Shown here: one piece after another, positions 5,095-11,844 of the stretch | How the letters are laid out: the number at the start of each line of letters is the position of its first letter | Position numbering within the stretch: position 1 is the first letter of the stretch | Source: Candidatus Methylomirabilis sp. | GTDB lineage: Bacteria > Patescibacteriota > Patescibacteriia > DYHP01 | Assembly: GCA_020724105.1 (NCBI GenBank) | Contig: DYHP01000022.1 | Location: forward strand, 1 to 14,994 | Length of the DNA: 14,994 nt | Reading direction: 5' to 3' | Position numbers and translations under genes: made by a program | Notes under the pieces: generated by a model | The model's input: the letters and a program-made list of their open reading frames with translations, nothing else | Database searches by the model: none | What the model was told of the DNA's origin: nothing

Positions 5095-6555
5095 TTATTT
5101 AGGAATAATAATTTTCGGAATAATCGTATATATATCGCCGGCGCCCATAATGATTATAAGGTCGTCGGCTCTAGCGTTTTTTAAAATTTCCTGCGTTGTT
5201 TTTTCCAAGTTTCCGCCGTAAACCAATCTTTCGGATTTCTCGGGATATTTTTCGCGGAGCGCTTTGATGAGTTCATAAGAATTCGCGTCTTTGTCCCCCG
5301 CCTCTTCCCTGCCGGCAACGTCAAAAATTTCGCTTAAAATCAAAAAATCCGGTTCGATTAAAGCATCAACAAAATCATTGAACAGATTTTTTGTTCGGTT
5401 GCGCTGGTGCGGCTGGAAAGCCAAAACAATTCTTCGCAACGGATAAAAGTCGCGCGCCGCTTTTATCGTTTCTTTGATTGACGTGGGGTGGTGGCCATAG
5501 TCGGAAATTATAATCGCGTTTCCGCCTTCGCCGGGCTTAGGCGTGATAGAACCGACTTTTTCAAACCTGCGCCAAATTCCGTTAAATTCAGCCAGGATTT
5601 TTTTTACGACACCGCTCGGAACTCCCAACTCCATCGCTAACGCGGCGGCCGACAAGGCGTTATAGATATTAAATTTGCCCGGAACGCGCAAGGTGAATTC
5701 GCCGACGGATTGGTTTCCTTTCGAAATTTTAAATTTCTGTTCTCCCTCTGTGGATGAAACGTCATAGACGACCCAGTCAGCATCCGATGATAATCCGAAT
5801 TTTTCAAGTTTTGATAGACTGGATTCCCCGATTAAATCGGGGAATGACAAATTTAATGTATTTAATTTTTTATAAACTTCCATCGCGCCTTGGTTGTCGT
5901 TGTTGAAAAAAATAATGCCGCCAGCGCGGACTTCTTGCGCCAAATTTAAAAAAGCGTCTTCCACGTCGTTCAAATCTTTATAGCAATCCGTGTGGTCGAG
6001 TTCAACGTTGTTGATTATCAAATGCCGCGGATAAAGATGAAGAAAATTTTTTAAATGCTCGCAGGCTTCAACAACCAGCCAGTCGCCTTTTCCGAACCGC
6101 AGATTTTGATGAGGAAAATTTTTTACCTTGCTGCCGACAATCACCGTCGGGTTAAATCCAGCGGCTTCGAGCATCAGCCCCAACATGGCCGTGGTCGTGC
6201 TTTTGCCGTGAGTTCCCGAAATGGCGATTGTTTTTTTGGTTTTGGAAATTTCCCCTAAAAATTCAAAATAACTCAATTCGGGGATGCCCCTGCTTTTTGC
6301 CGCTTCCCGTTCCGAATTGGAATCAGGCACTGCCGAAGAATAAACGATTAAATCGCAATTTTCAGGAACGTTGTTCACGCTGTGGTTTAGAAAAATCTTG
6401 ATATCCAAATTTTTAAGTTCGTCAATTGTTTCAGAAGCAACAACGTCCGAACCGCTCACTATTTTTCCCTGAAGTTTCATCAGTTTGGCAACGGCGCTGG
6501 TGCCTATGCCGCCGACGCCGACAAAGTGGATTGTTTTGAGATTATCAAAATTCAT
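5095..6555 (-). CDS. murC: UDP-N-acetylmuramate--L-alanine ligase
   Basis: A 486-aa cytoplasmic ligase that adds L-Ala to UDP-MurNAc using ATP, the first step of the peptidoglycan stem peptide. The N-terminal Rossmann domain has HFVGVGGIGTSAVAKL (10-25). The central ATPase domain has the P-loop GTHGKSTTTA (114-123) and later NNVELDHTDCY (182-192). The C-terminal part has DYGHHPTSIKETIKAAR and FQPHQRNRT, typical of MurC. Residues 237-245 (SFPDLIGES) are encoded by a palindromic repeat in a surface region of the central domain; the frame is intact. The start lies 58 bp after the wzy-like gene on the same strand, so it is probably last in that unit. It is not beside other mur or division genes here. 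Confidence 0.95.
   Translation of the reverse strand: MNFDNLKTIHFVGVGGIGTSAVAKLMKLQGKIVSGSDVVASETIDELKNLDIKIFLNHSVNNVPENCDLIVYSSAVPDSNSEREAAKSRGIPELSYFEFLGEISKTKKTIAISGTHGKSTTTAMLGLMLEAAGFNPTVIVGSKVKNFPHQNLRFGKGDWLVVEACEHLKNFLHLYPRHLIINNVELDHTDCYKDLNDVEDAFLNLAQEVRAGGIIFFNNDNQGAMEVYKKLNTLNLSFPDLIGESSLSKLEKFGLSSDADWVVYDVSSTEGEQKFKISKGNQSVGEFTLRVPGKFNIYNALSAAALAMELGVPSGVVKKILAEFNGIWRRFEKVGSITPKPGEGGNAIIISDYGHHPTSIKETIKAARDFYPLRRIVLAFQPHQRNRTKNLFNDFVDALIEPDFLILSEIFDVAGREEAGDKDANSYELIKALREKYPEKSERLVYGGNLEKTTQEILKNARADDLIIIMGAGDIYTIIPKIIIPK
5821..5849. repeat. Palindromic element inside murC
   Basis: A perfect 11-bp inverted repeat, ATTCCCCGATT (5823-5833) and AATCGGGGAAT (5835-5845), around one central base. 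On the coding strand the element begins TGTCATTC and ends GAATCC. The same ends bound the element at the window edge (14969-14994), which has a different stem sequence. It is read in frame as part of MurC. Confidence 0.85.
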
Positions 6556-6576
6556 ATAGCATTTTATTGGAAATTG

Positions 6577-6595
6577 TCCCTAGGTTGCCTAGGGA
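6577..6595. repeat. Perfect hairpin between the wzy-like gene and murC
   Basis: TCCCTAGG (6577-6584), loop ttg, CCTAGGGA (6588-6595). It fills part of the 58-bp gap, upstream of the murC start. No T-run follows on the minus strand, so it may shape the mRNA around processing or murC translation rather than end transcription. Confidence 0.7.
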
Positions 6596-6613
6596 TTCGG
6601 GATTGAGGATTGG

Positions 6614-8947
6614 TCATTGTCGGAGTATTTCTTCCGCTTCTTTTACTTTTCCGGGGTCAATGGAAGTCGCGCGAGAAATCGCCTGTTTCATTTTTTCAGA
6701 ATCCCCCAATCTTTTATACGCCTTGGCTATCGTCCAATAGCCGTCGGCATCCAGCCGCACGCGTTCCGCGAAAGAAAAGTACCAATCCAATGTTTTTGTG
6801 GAGGTTGTCGTTTCCGCCACAATTTTTAAGGTATTAACGTAATCGTTTGCCACCGGAGTGAGATTTGCCGCCAAATTCACAGTTTTTTCAACATTCTCAA
6901 GGACTTTTTCCTTCTCGCCCGTTTTGGCGTAAATGGCCGCCAGATACCAATAGGTGTCGCCGATTTTTGGATTGAATTCAACGGTTTGCTGTAAAATGCG
7001 CTCCGCTTTTTTATTGTCTCCCCCCATTTGATAAAGTTGGGCGGCGGTGAAAGCCACCTGCTGCCTTTTTGGCGAAAGGGAAAGAGCGGTTTTTATTTCT
7101 TCTTCGGCGGCGTTTAGGTAATTAACATCTTGAAAAAGCAAAGCCATGTTTGCGTACCATTGGGTTAAATACATATGGATATATACGTCTTTCGGATGCT
7201 CGTTCTTTGTTTTTAAAAGTTCACTGGTGGCGTCATTAAAATAGCTTTTTAACTCGTCTTTAGTTAAATCGGTTTTTGCGTTTCCCAGCATTAGAATCAT
7301 TTTTGAAAATTCGTCGCGGGTTTCTTTCAAATAAGGGCTCCAGATTGAAAGCGCTTTTTTAAAAATTTCATACCCTTGATAAAAATTCGATTGATATGTG
7401 CTGAGTGCCTTAATTGTCATCCTGCTGACTCTAAATGGACCGATGTTTAGATAATAAACGATAAATAATGAAGAAAAGATTAAGCCGACGATTATTGCGC
7501 CTCGGTAAGCGGGATCGAGTTTTTGCCAAAATCCGCTCACTTCACCCTCCCAAGTTTTGGCTTGCCCGCCCAAATTTCTTTGAAATTTACGGCAGGTGAA
7601 CAAAATTTGGGAGGGTGAACGTAGATTTTCCTTTGGAATCGTTTTTAATTCACCGCCTTCGGGCGAGCCGTAGGAACTGTGGACAAATCCCAAAATGACG
7701 TAAAAAAGCATCAAAATCGTTAGTGTGTCAAAAACAAAAAGATTTTGGATAAAGTAAGCCGTGGCGGCAATGCCGGGGAAAATGATGAGCGAAATGTCTT
7801 GGTTAGTTTTATTTCTCAATGCCTTGAAAAGCGTGGCGTAAAAGGCCAAGAATATAAATAAATATGAAAGAAGTCCTAAAATTCCGCTTTCGTTTAAAGT
7901 GTCAAAGATTACATTGTGGGCATGGTCTTGCCAGGTTTCGTATTGTCCGAATTCATAAAATTTGGGGTTGTAATGCTTGTTAAAAGCGATGTGGTAATTG
8001 TCCGGTCCCCAGCCCAAAATCGGCTTGTCTTTAAACGTTTCCCATGCCACTCCCCAGTTTAAAACGCGCGTCGAACCGGTGGTGGTAACGAAAGAGATAT
8101 CGGTAAAACGCGCTAAATACTGATTGCTTTTAACAAAGTTGCTGTTTTTGTTGAACCAAATCAGTGAACTGAGCATTATGATGATTAAAAGCAGTAATCC
8201 CAAAGAAAGGCGAACCTTCTTTGATTTAGAAAATACGGCGTAAAGAAACGCGCCCATTATCACGCCGATAAACACTCCCAAAAACGGGCCTCGGCTTCCG
8301 GCTAAAACCAAACCGATGGCGTTGATAAAAAACGAAAAAATCCAAAATAAACGTTCCGCCAAATGGACCCGGCTTCTCAATAAATAAGCGCAGGCGATAA
8401 AAATATGCCACAAACAATAGCCGCCCAAGTAAATGTAGTTGCCCAAGGTGCTGTAGACCTGTCCTCCCCCGGCGGTGTGGAGAAAAGTGCCTTTTTGAAG
8501 ATATTGATAAATCCCTAAAAAATTCATTATAAAACTTACAATTGTTGAAGCGATAAAAACTTTTTTCCAATCTTCGCGGTCGCGGAAAACGCTTGAAGCG
8601 ATTATTAAAAGTCCCAAGGCGTGAAGGTAAGTAAAATACCCCATCATTCTTTCGTGATTAGACCAAAACGAGCGCGTTCTGTCCACGGAAAAAATCAACG
8701 CCAAAAAATCAATGAAAAAATAAATCAAAATCGCGGTAAGAAGCAAAGAATTTTTAGGCCGATATTTTGGAAACGCCAAAATCAACAGCAAGTACAAGGC
8801 GAATAAAATTTCTATTACTCCGCGAAAATACAGGGTTTTGCCGAATATAAACGGAAAAATCGTTGAGCCGGTGTATATAAGCGGCGTTAAGAATACCAAG
8901 AATACGCCGACACGCAATATCGCAAGAAGCGTTTTTTCTAGTTTCAT
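6614..8947 (-). CDS. O-antigen ligase (Wzy_C) family membrane protein with C-terminal TPR domain
   Basis: A 777-aa protein. Residues 1-420 contain about ten to twelve hydrophobic segments. The Wzy_C core shows LAGSRGPFLG (215-224, R219), WETFKDKPILGWGPDNYH (302-319) and DHAHNVIFDTLNESGILG (341-358, H344), as in O-antigen ligases, Wzy polymerases and PglL-type O-oligosaccharyltransferases. After a last membrane segment (482-500), residues about 510-777 form TPR-like helical repeats, e.g. NAAEEEIKTALSLSP and KKAERILQQTVEFNP. The likely role is moving lipid-linked glycan onto an acceptor outside the membrane; which of the three activities cannot be told from sequence. Residues 443-470, between the last two membrane segments, are encoded by a 79-bp palindromic element. 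It lies downstream of the GT2 gene (84 bp) and upstream of murC (58 bp), all minus strand. Confidence 0.87.
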   Translation of the reverse strand: MKLEKTLLAILRVGVFLVFLTPLIYTGSTIFPFIFGKTLYFRGVIEILFALYLLLILAFPKYRPKNSLLLTAILIYFFIDFLALIFSVDRTRSFWSNHERMMGYFTYLHALGLLIIASSVFRDREDWKKVFIASTIVSFIMNFLGIYQYLQKGTFLHTAGGGQVYSTLGNYIYLGGYCLWHIFIACAYLLRSRVHLAERLFWIFSFFINAIGLVLAGSRGPFLGVFIGVIMGAFLYAVFSKSKKVRLSLGLLLLIIIMLSSLIWFNKNSNFVKSNQYLARFTDISFVTTTGSTRVLNWGVAWETFKDKPILGWGPDNYHIAFNKHYNPKFYEFGQYETWQDHAHNVIFDTLNESGILGLLSYLFIFLAFYATLFKALRNKTNQDISLIIFPGIAATAYFIQNLFVFDTLTILMLFYVILGFVHSSYGSPEGGELKTIPKENLRSPSQILFTCRKFQRNLGGQAKTWEGEVSGFWQKLDPAYRGAIIVGLIFSSLFIVYYLNIGPFRVSRMTIKALSTYQSNFYQGYEIFKKALSIWSPYLKETRDEFSKMILMLGNAKTDLTKDELKSYFNDATSELLKTKNEHPKDVYIHMYLTQWYANMALLFQDVNYLNAAEEEIKTALSLSPKRQQVAFTAAQLYQMGGDNKKAERILQQTVEFNPKIGDTYWYLAAIYAKTGEKEKVLENVEKTVNLAANLTPVANDYVNTLKIVAETTTSTKTLDWYFSFAERVRLDADGYWTIAKAYKRLGDSEKMKQAISRATSIDPGKVKEAEEILRQ
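7541..7619. repeat. 79-bp palindromic element inside the wzy-like gene
   Basis: Outer arms 7541-7559 and 7601-7619 are inverted repeats matching at 18 of 19 positions. An inner AAATTTC/GAAATTT pair (about 7572-7587) adds a second short stem. It is read in frame without a stop and supplies a charged segment of about 28 residues in an interhelical loop of the membrane protein. Confidence 0.88.
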
Positions 8948-8951
8948 AATA

Positions 8952-9005
8952 TGACACGAAGCACCGCAAATTTTGACACGAAGTACCGCGAAATTGGCGG
9001 TGCTT
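8952..9005. repeat. Tandem and inverted repeats between GT2 and wzy-like genes
   Basis: Two direct copies of a 21-22 bp unit, tgacacgaagYaccgc(g)aaatt, lie at 8952-8972 and 8974-8995. The first copy contains AAGCACCGC (8959-8967), which pairs perfectly with GCGGTGCTT (8997-9005), extended by AATT/AATT after one mismatch. It occupies most of the 84-bp gap between the two genes. Confidence 0.8.
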
Positions 9006-9031
9006 AGCGTTTTTATTTGTGAGATTTAGCG

Positions 9032-10510
9032 TTATTTTCTAAGTTTTTCCGTAACATTGAAACCAAGATATTTTCCCAACATCAGCCGCGTTTGGGCGTC
9101 AATCGCCGGTATTGAACCGAAAATGACGAAAGTTACAGGCACTAAAATCCACTGGAAAAACATGATGATATATTTCCAAAAATGAATTTTTTGAGGGCGC
9201 GGCGGCAAAAGAAGCACGCTTAAAATCGCCGAAAGCACCGCCCCCGCCATAGCCATTGTCATTAAGTATTGTAAAATATACGGCGCGTTTTGAAAAATTA
9301 TCTCCGGCTGTTTTCCCCAGGAGGTAAAGCGAAGCGGCAACTGTCCTAATAAAAAAATCAAAATAGGCGCCATTGCCCAACTAAACATGCCTTCCCACGA
9401 ATTCCAGAGAAATTTTATCCGTTTTTTTAAAGGCACCAATTTATCTTTGGTAAAATTTTTAATAAGATAAGGGAAGTGTTCAATCCCCCAAGCCCACCTT
9501 CTTTGTTGTTTGTAGAGAGCGACCAAACTTCCAAACTGGCTTTTCGCAATGGGGGTATCCATTGAAACGGGCAAATAAAGAGGTTCAACGGAGTAATCGC
9601 CGTGATAACGCAAGAGGCACTGGAAAAAAATGCGGGAATCTTCAGTAACTATATCTTTTTGCCAAAAATCAACATCAACCAGAGCGCGAAAACTCATACT
9701 ATGCGAAGAGAAAGTTATCAGCCGTTCCGGCCGTCCGAGTTCCATCATTAACCAAAAAGTTGTTCCGAAAGCGGATACTCGCACGAGCGCGGGCGCGTCC
9801 CACATATTATTGTTATAAAACGCCATGGGTTGATAGGAAACTCGCGTCGGTTGGCGATGATTCAAAAAAGCATAAGTTAAATAGGAAAAATATTGAGGAT
9901 GGACGCAGGTGTCAATATCAAAAGATGAAACAATAATATTTTCATAAGGTATCCCCCATTGGTCAATTTTTTCTTTAACATAATGCCCCGCATAATTTAA
10001 ATTGGAACCTTTGCCGGGGATTTCATTGGGTAAATTTTTTGGATGAAACGAAATTATTAAATGTCCGAATTTATCTTTATATTTTTCCTGAATTTCCGCG
10101 CTAATTTTTAAAAAATTTTCCGCATCTCTCTCTTCCCCTGCTAAAACAATGATAAATTTATTTTTCGGATAATAACTTTTAAGGAGCGCGTTAAGGGTGT
10201 TTCCGATTACCGCAATGTTTTCTTTGTATGTCGGCAAAAAAATCAGATGCCAAATTTCAGTAAAACGGGGTAACATTTTAACGCGTTCAAACCAATCTGT
10301 CTTAACGGTTTTTCTATACTTAAAATAAGTAACTAAAATATGAATTGAAAAATTTATTACGCGCAAAAGCCAAAAAAAATCATAAACAATTATAAAACAA
10401 ACGACCCAGAAAGGAATCACGAAAGAGCAAACAATAGCCGCGACGAGCGTCAGCCAAATCATTGCGCCGGGAAAAATTTCACTGAGGCGATATTTTAGAT
10501 ATTCAGACAC
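9032..10510 (-). CDS. GT2-family membrane glycosyltransferase (cellulose-synthase-like)
   Basis: A 492-aa protein with a GTG start at 10510 (MSEYLKYRLSEIFPG) and no clear ribosome site. Two hydrophobic segments (about 16-50) precede the cytoplasmic GT-A domain, which begins LIFLPTYKENIAVI (89-102). Metal- and sugar-nucleotide-binding residues are visible as SFDIDT (196-201, D198 and D200), the catalytic-base region as TED (289-291), and the processive-type QxxRW motif as QQRRW (335-339). Three or four C-terminal membrane segments follow (about 370-470). This layout fits Glyco_trans_2_3/cellulose-synthase-like enzymes that build a glycan on a membrane carrier or extrude a polymer. Substrate unknown. 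With the downstream Wzy_C ligase it suggests a surface-glycan pathway. Confidence 0.87.
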   Translation of the reverse strand: MSEYLKYRLSEIFPGAMIWLTLVAAIVCSFVIPFWVVCFIIVYDFFWLLRVINFSIHILVTYFKYRKTVKTDWFERVKMLPRFTEIWHLIFLPTYKENIAVIGNTLNALLKSYYPKNKFIIVLAGEERDAENFLKISAEIQEKYKDKFGHLIISFHPKNLPNEIPGKGSNLNYAGHYVKEKIDQWGIPYENIIVSSFDIDTCVHPQYFSYLTYAFLNHRQPTRVSYQPMAFYNNNMWDAPALVRVSAFGTTFWLMMELGRPERLITFSSHSMSFRALVDVDFWQKDIVTEDSRIFFQCLLRYHGDYSVEPLYLPVSMDTPIAKSQFGSLVALYKQQRRWAWGIEHFPYLIKNFTKDKLVPLKKRIKFLWNSWEGMFSWAMAPILIFLLGQLPLRFTSWGKQPEIIFQNAPYILQYLMTMAMAGAVLSAILSVLLLPPRPQKIHFWKYIIMFFQWILVPVTFVIFGSIPAIDAQTRLMLGKYLGFNVTEKLRK

Positions 10511-10515
10511 ATTTC

Positions 10516-10634
10516 AAAACCAAAAACCAAATATCAAAAATAAATTTTAAATTTTTAATTTTAAATTTTTATTGTTTAAAAATTATAAATTATAAATTAA
10601 AAATTGAAAGATGGTCTATGGTCTTTGGTCTAGA
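10516..10634. repeat. Seventeen consecutive phased 7-bp units (heptad array)
   Basis: From 10516 the sequence divides without slippage into 7-mers: AAAACCA twice, AATATCA, AAAATAA, then alternating ATTTTAA/ATTTTTA (10544-10571), TTGTTTA, AAAATTA, TAAATTA twice, AAAATTG, AAAGATG, GTCTATG, GTCTTTG, GTCTAGA (ends 10634). Neighbouring units differ by one to three bases, so sequence drifts along the array while the phase stays. It fills the gap upstream of the GT2 gene and runs into the 3' end of the TsaB-like gene. Confidence 0.8.
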
Positions 10635-11003
10635 ATATGTAATATTTGGCTCCTTGCTGTATTTCGGCGTCAATATCTGAGATTTATTTTTTAAGGCCGC
10701 CTTTAATCGTTTTTTATCGTTTATGTCTTTAATTGAAACAGGAGTCGCTGGTATTTTTAGGGCGTAAGATAGAACGTTTCCGACCGTTATGGCGCCGCGT
10801 ACGCCGCTAAATGTCCCCGAATCATTGACCGCAAAAATTCCCGAGACATCTTTAACGGAAATTTTGCGTTTTTTGAGCATAGAATCCGCCAATTTCAAAA
10901 AATTTCCGTGTTCTTTTTGAGATTCCGACACGATTTTCAAATTTTGATTTAATAAACGCACGAAATTCGTCTTTTCAATTTGACCAAAAAGTAAATAATA
11001 CAT
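10590..11003 (-). CDS. Short, degenerate TsaB-like protein (t6A tRNA modification)
   Basis: A 137-aa protein, against about 220 in typical TsaB. Residues 38-90 carry the family's best marker in altered form: LADSMLKKRKISVKDVSGIF then NDSGTFSGVRGAITVGNVLSYAL, matching the GPGSFTGLRIGLATAKGLA region. The N-terminal strand lacks the usual LDTS motif (MYYLLFGQIE), and most of the second actin-like half is missing; PKYSKEP near residue 113 recalls the PxYLR end. TsaB normally partners TsaD and TsaE to make threonylcarbamoyl-A37; a non-catalytic scaffold role survives in TsaB generally. The last 15 or so residues (SRPKTIDHLSIFNL) are encoded by the heptad array, so the natural end is probably lost or shifted. 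It lies 42 bp below the regulator gene. Confidence 0.6.
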   Translation of the reverse strand: MYYLLFGQIEKTNFVRLLNQNLKIVSESQKEHGNFLKLADSMLKKRKISVKDVSGIFAVNDSGTFSGVRGAITVGNVLSYALKIPATPVSIKDINDKKRLKAALKNKSQILTPKYSKEPNITYSRPKTIDHLSIFNL

Positions 11004-11045
11004 GAATTTTTTACTTCTTTATCTTGAATTTAGTTACTCGGCTCT

Positions 11046-11642
11046 TTAGCTCTTCGGTTCCAATTTGTCCAATGCGACAATGTGTTTGTGTTCAAACAAG
11101 GAATAAAGAAAATTGTCGGCTATCAATTTGCGGTATTTATATTCCGCCCTTGACAATAAAGTGTAGCGAATTTCCAAACCAAGGCGCTTTTCAAAATTTT
11201 TAATTTGGCGCGACAATCGTTCATTTGATAGATTCCCGACGATAAACAAATCAATCGGCGTTTCCTTTTCGTTGATAAAAACGCCCGAAAGCACAACCAT
11301 AAAAACCGGGCCGAGCTTACCGATTGTTTTAACCAAATCATTTTCCAAAAAAAGATGACCTTTAAGCAAGAGAGTTTTGAGTTCGCCGTAAATCGGCGAT
11401 TCCGTATTTAAGGTAAAAAATTTTTTGGATAGCGCCTTTTTTTGAAGGCCCTTCCTTCCCTCTTGTCCCAAGATGCCGTATCTGCTTAAATTTTTCATTT
11501 CTCTTCTTACCGAATTTAATCTGATGCCGATGCGCCTTGAAATTTCCCGCAAATAAAAACTTTGCGAGGGGTCGGCGAAAAACAAATTTAAAATCCTCAC
11601 CCTTGTTTTTGAACCAAATAAGTGTTCAAGCGGAGATGTCAT
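11046..11642 (-). CDS. Winged-helix regulator fused to an inactive nucleotidyltransferase-like domain
   Basis: 198 aa from ATG 11642; an in-frame TTG at 11648 falls in the heptad repeats. Residues about 10-80 are a winged helix: FGSKTRVRILNLFF, then YLREISRRIGIRLNSVRREM as the helix-turn-helix, and a basic wing (GRKGLQKKALSKKFF). Residues about 110-165 look like the Pol-beta/MNT nucleotidyltransferase fold: VVLSGVFINEKETPIDLFIVG aligns with GSxxxGxxxxxSDIDLxVxG, but the first catalytic Asp is Pro and only D131 (133 from the TTG) of the pair remains, so catalysis is unlikely. It probably binds DNA and may sense a nucleotide or partner. It heads the minus-strand block and is divergent from the PP2C-like gene, so it may control the shared spacer. 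Confidence 0.72.
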   Translation of the reverse strand: MTSPLEHLFGSKTRVRILNLFFADPSQSFYLREISRRIGIRLNSVRREMKNLSRYGILGQEGRKGLQKKALSKKFFTLNTESPIYGELKTLLLKGHLFLENDLVKTIGKLGPVFMVVLSGVFINEKETPIDLFIVGNLSNERLSRQIKNFEKRLGLEIRYTLLSRAEYKYRKLIADNFLYSLFEHKHIVALDKLEPKS

Positions 11643-11644
11643 AT

Positions 11645-11679
11645 TCAAGTTTTAAGTTATAAGTTAAAAGTTATAAGTT
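11645..11679. repeat. Five 7-bp tandem units in the divergent spacer
   Basis: TCAAGTT, TTAAGTT, ATAAGTT, AAAAGTT, ATAAGTT: five consecutive NNAAGTT units directly upstream of the regulator start. Their AAGTT core is conserved and the first two bases vary. They could be operator half-sites for the neighbouring winged-helix protein, or another case of the heptad repeats seen at 10516-10634. Confidence 0.8.
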
Positions 11680-11687
11680 TGATAATC

Positions 11688-11716
11688 ACAATAATAAATA
11701 TAAACTTTTCTGGCAA
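11688..11716 (-). promoter_or_regulatory. Probable promoter for the regulator-tsaB-like-glycan block
   Basis: On the minus strand TTGCCA (11716-11711), 17 nt, TATTGT (11693-11688). The transcript would start near 11681 and cross the NNAAGTT array. The -35 box is good; the -10 box is weak, with TATTAT-like alternatives overlapping it. Confidence 0.4.
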
Positions 11717-11718
11717 TT

Positions 11719-11747
11719 TTGTCAAAACTCCGATAAATAGATATAAT
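11719..11747 (+). promoter_or_regulatory. Sigma70 promoter for the PP2C-like gene
   Basis: TTGTCA (11719-11724), 17-nt spacer, consensus TATAAT (11742-11747). Three further GATAA(T/G) hexamers follow without gaps (11748-11765). Transcription would start near 11754, leaving a leader of about 63 nt to ATG 11817. Confidence 0.65.
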
Positions 11748-11757
11748 GATAATGATA

Positions 11758-11844
11758 ATGATAAGGAGAAAAAATTTGGAAATTGGATATTGCCCCGATT
11801 CTATCGAGGACTCTCGATGTTGTCGGAGGAAATTGGAAATTTAG
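11758..11844 (+). other. Possible leader peptide overlapping the PP2C-like start
   Basis: A short frame opens at ATG 11758, or more attractively at TTG 11776, which has a strong AAGGAG (11763-11768) 7 nt upstream. It reads LEIGYCPDSIEDSRCCRRKL and ends with TAG at 11842-11844, overlapping the main gene start (11817) by 28 nt in another frame. It could couple translation or simply reflect a displaced ribosome site. No homologue is recognised. Confidence 0.25.

Noticed and set aside
10516..10634. CRISPR array
   Set aside because: Units are 7 bp with no separate spacers and no cas genes nearby.
11622..11816. Upstream extension of the PP2C-like frame
   Set aside because: It covers the NNAAGTT array, both promoters and the GATAAT repeats, and would overlap the divergent regulator gene; ATG 11817 has a proper ribosome site.
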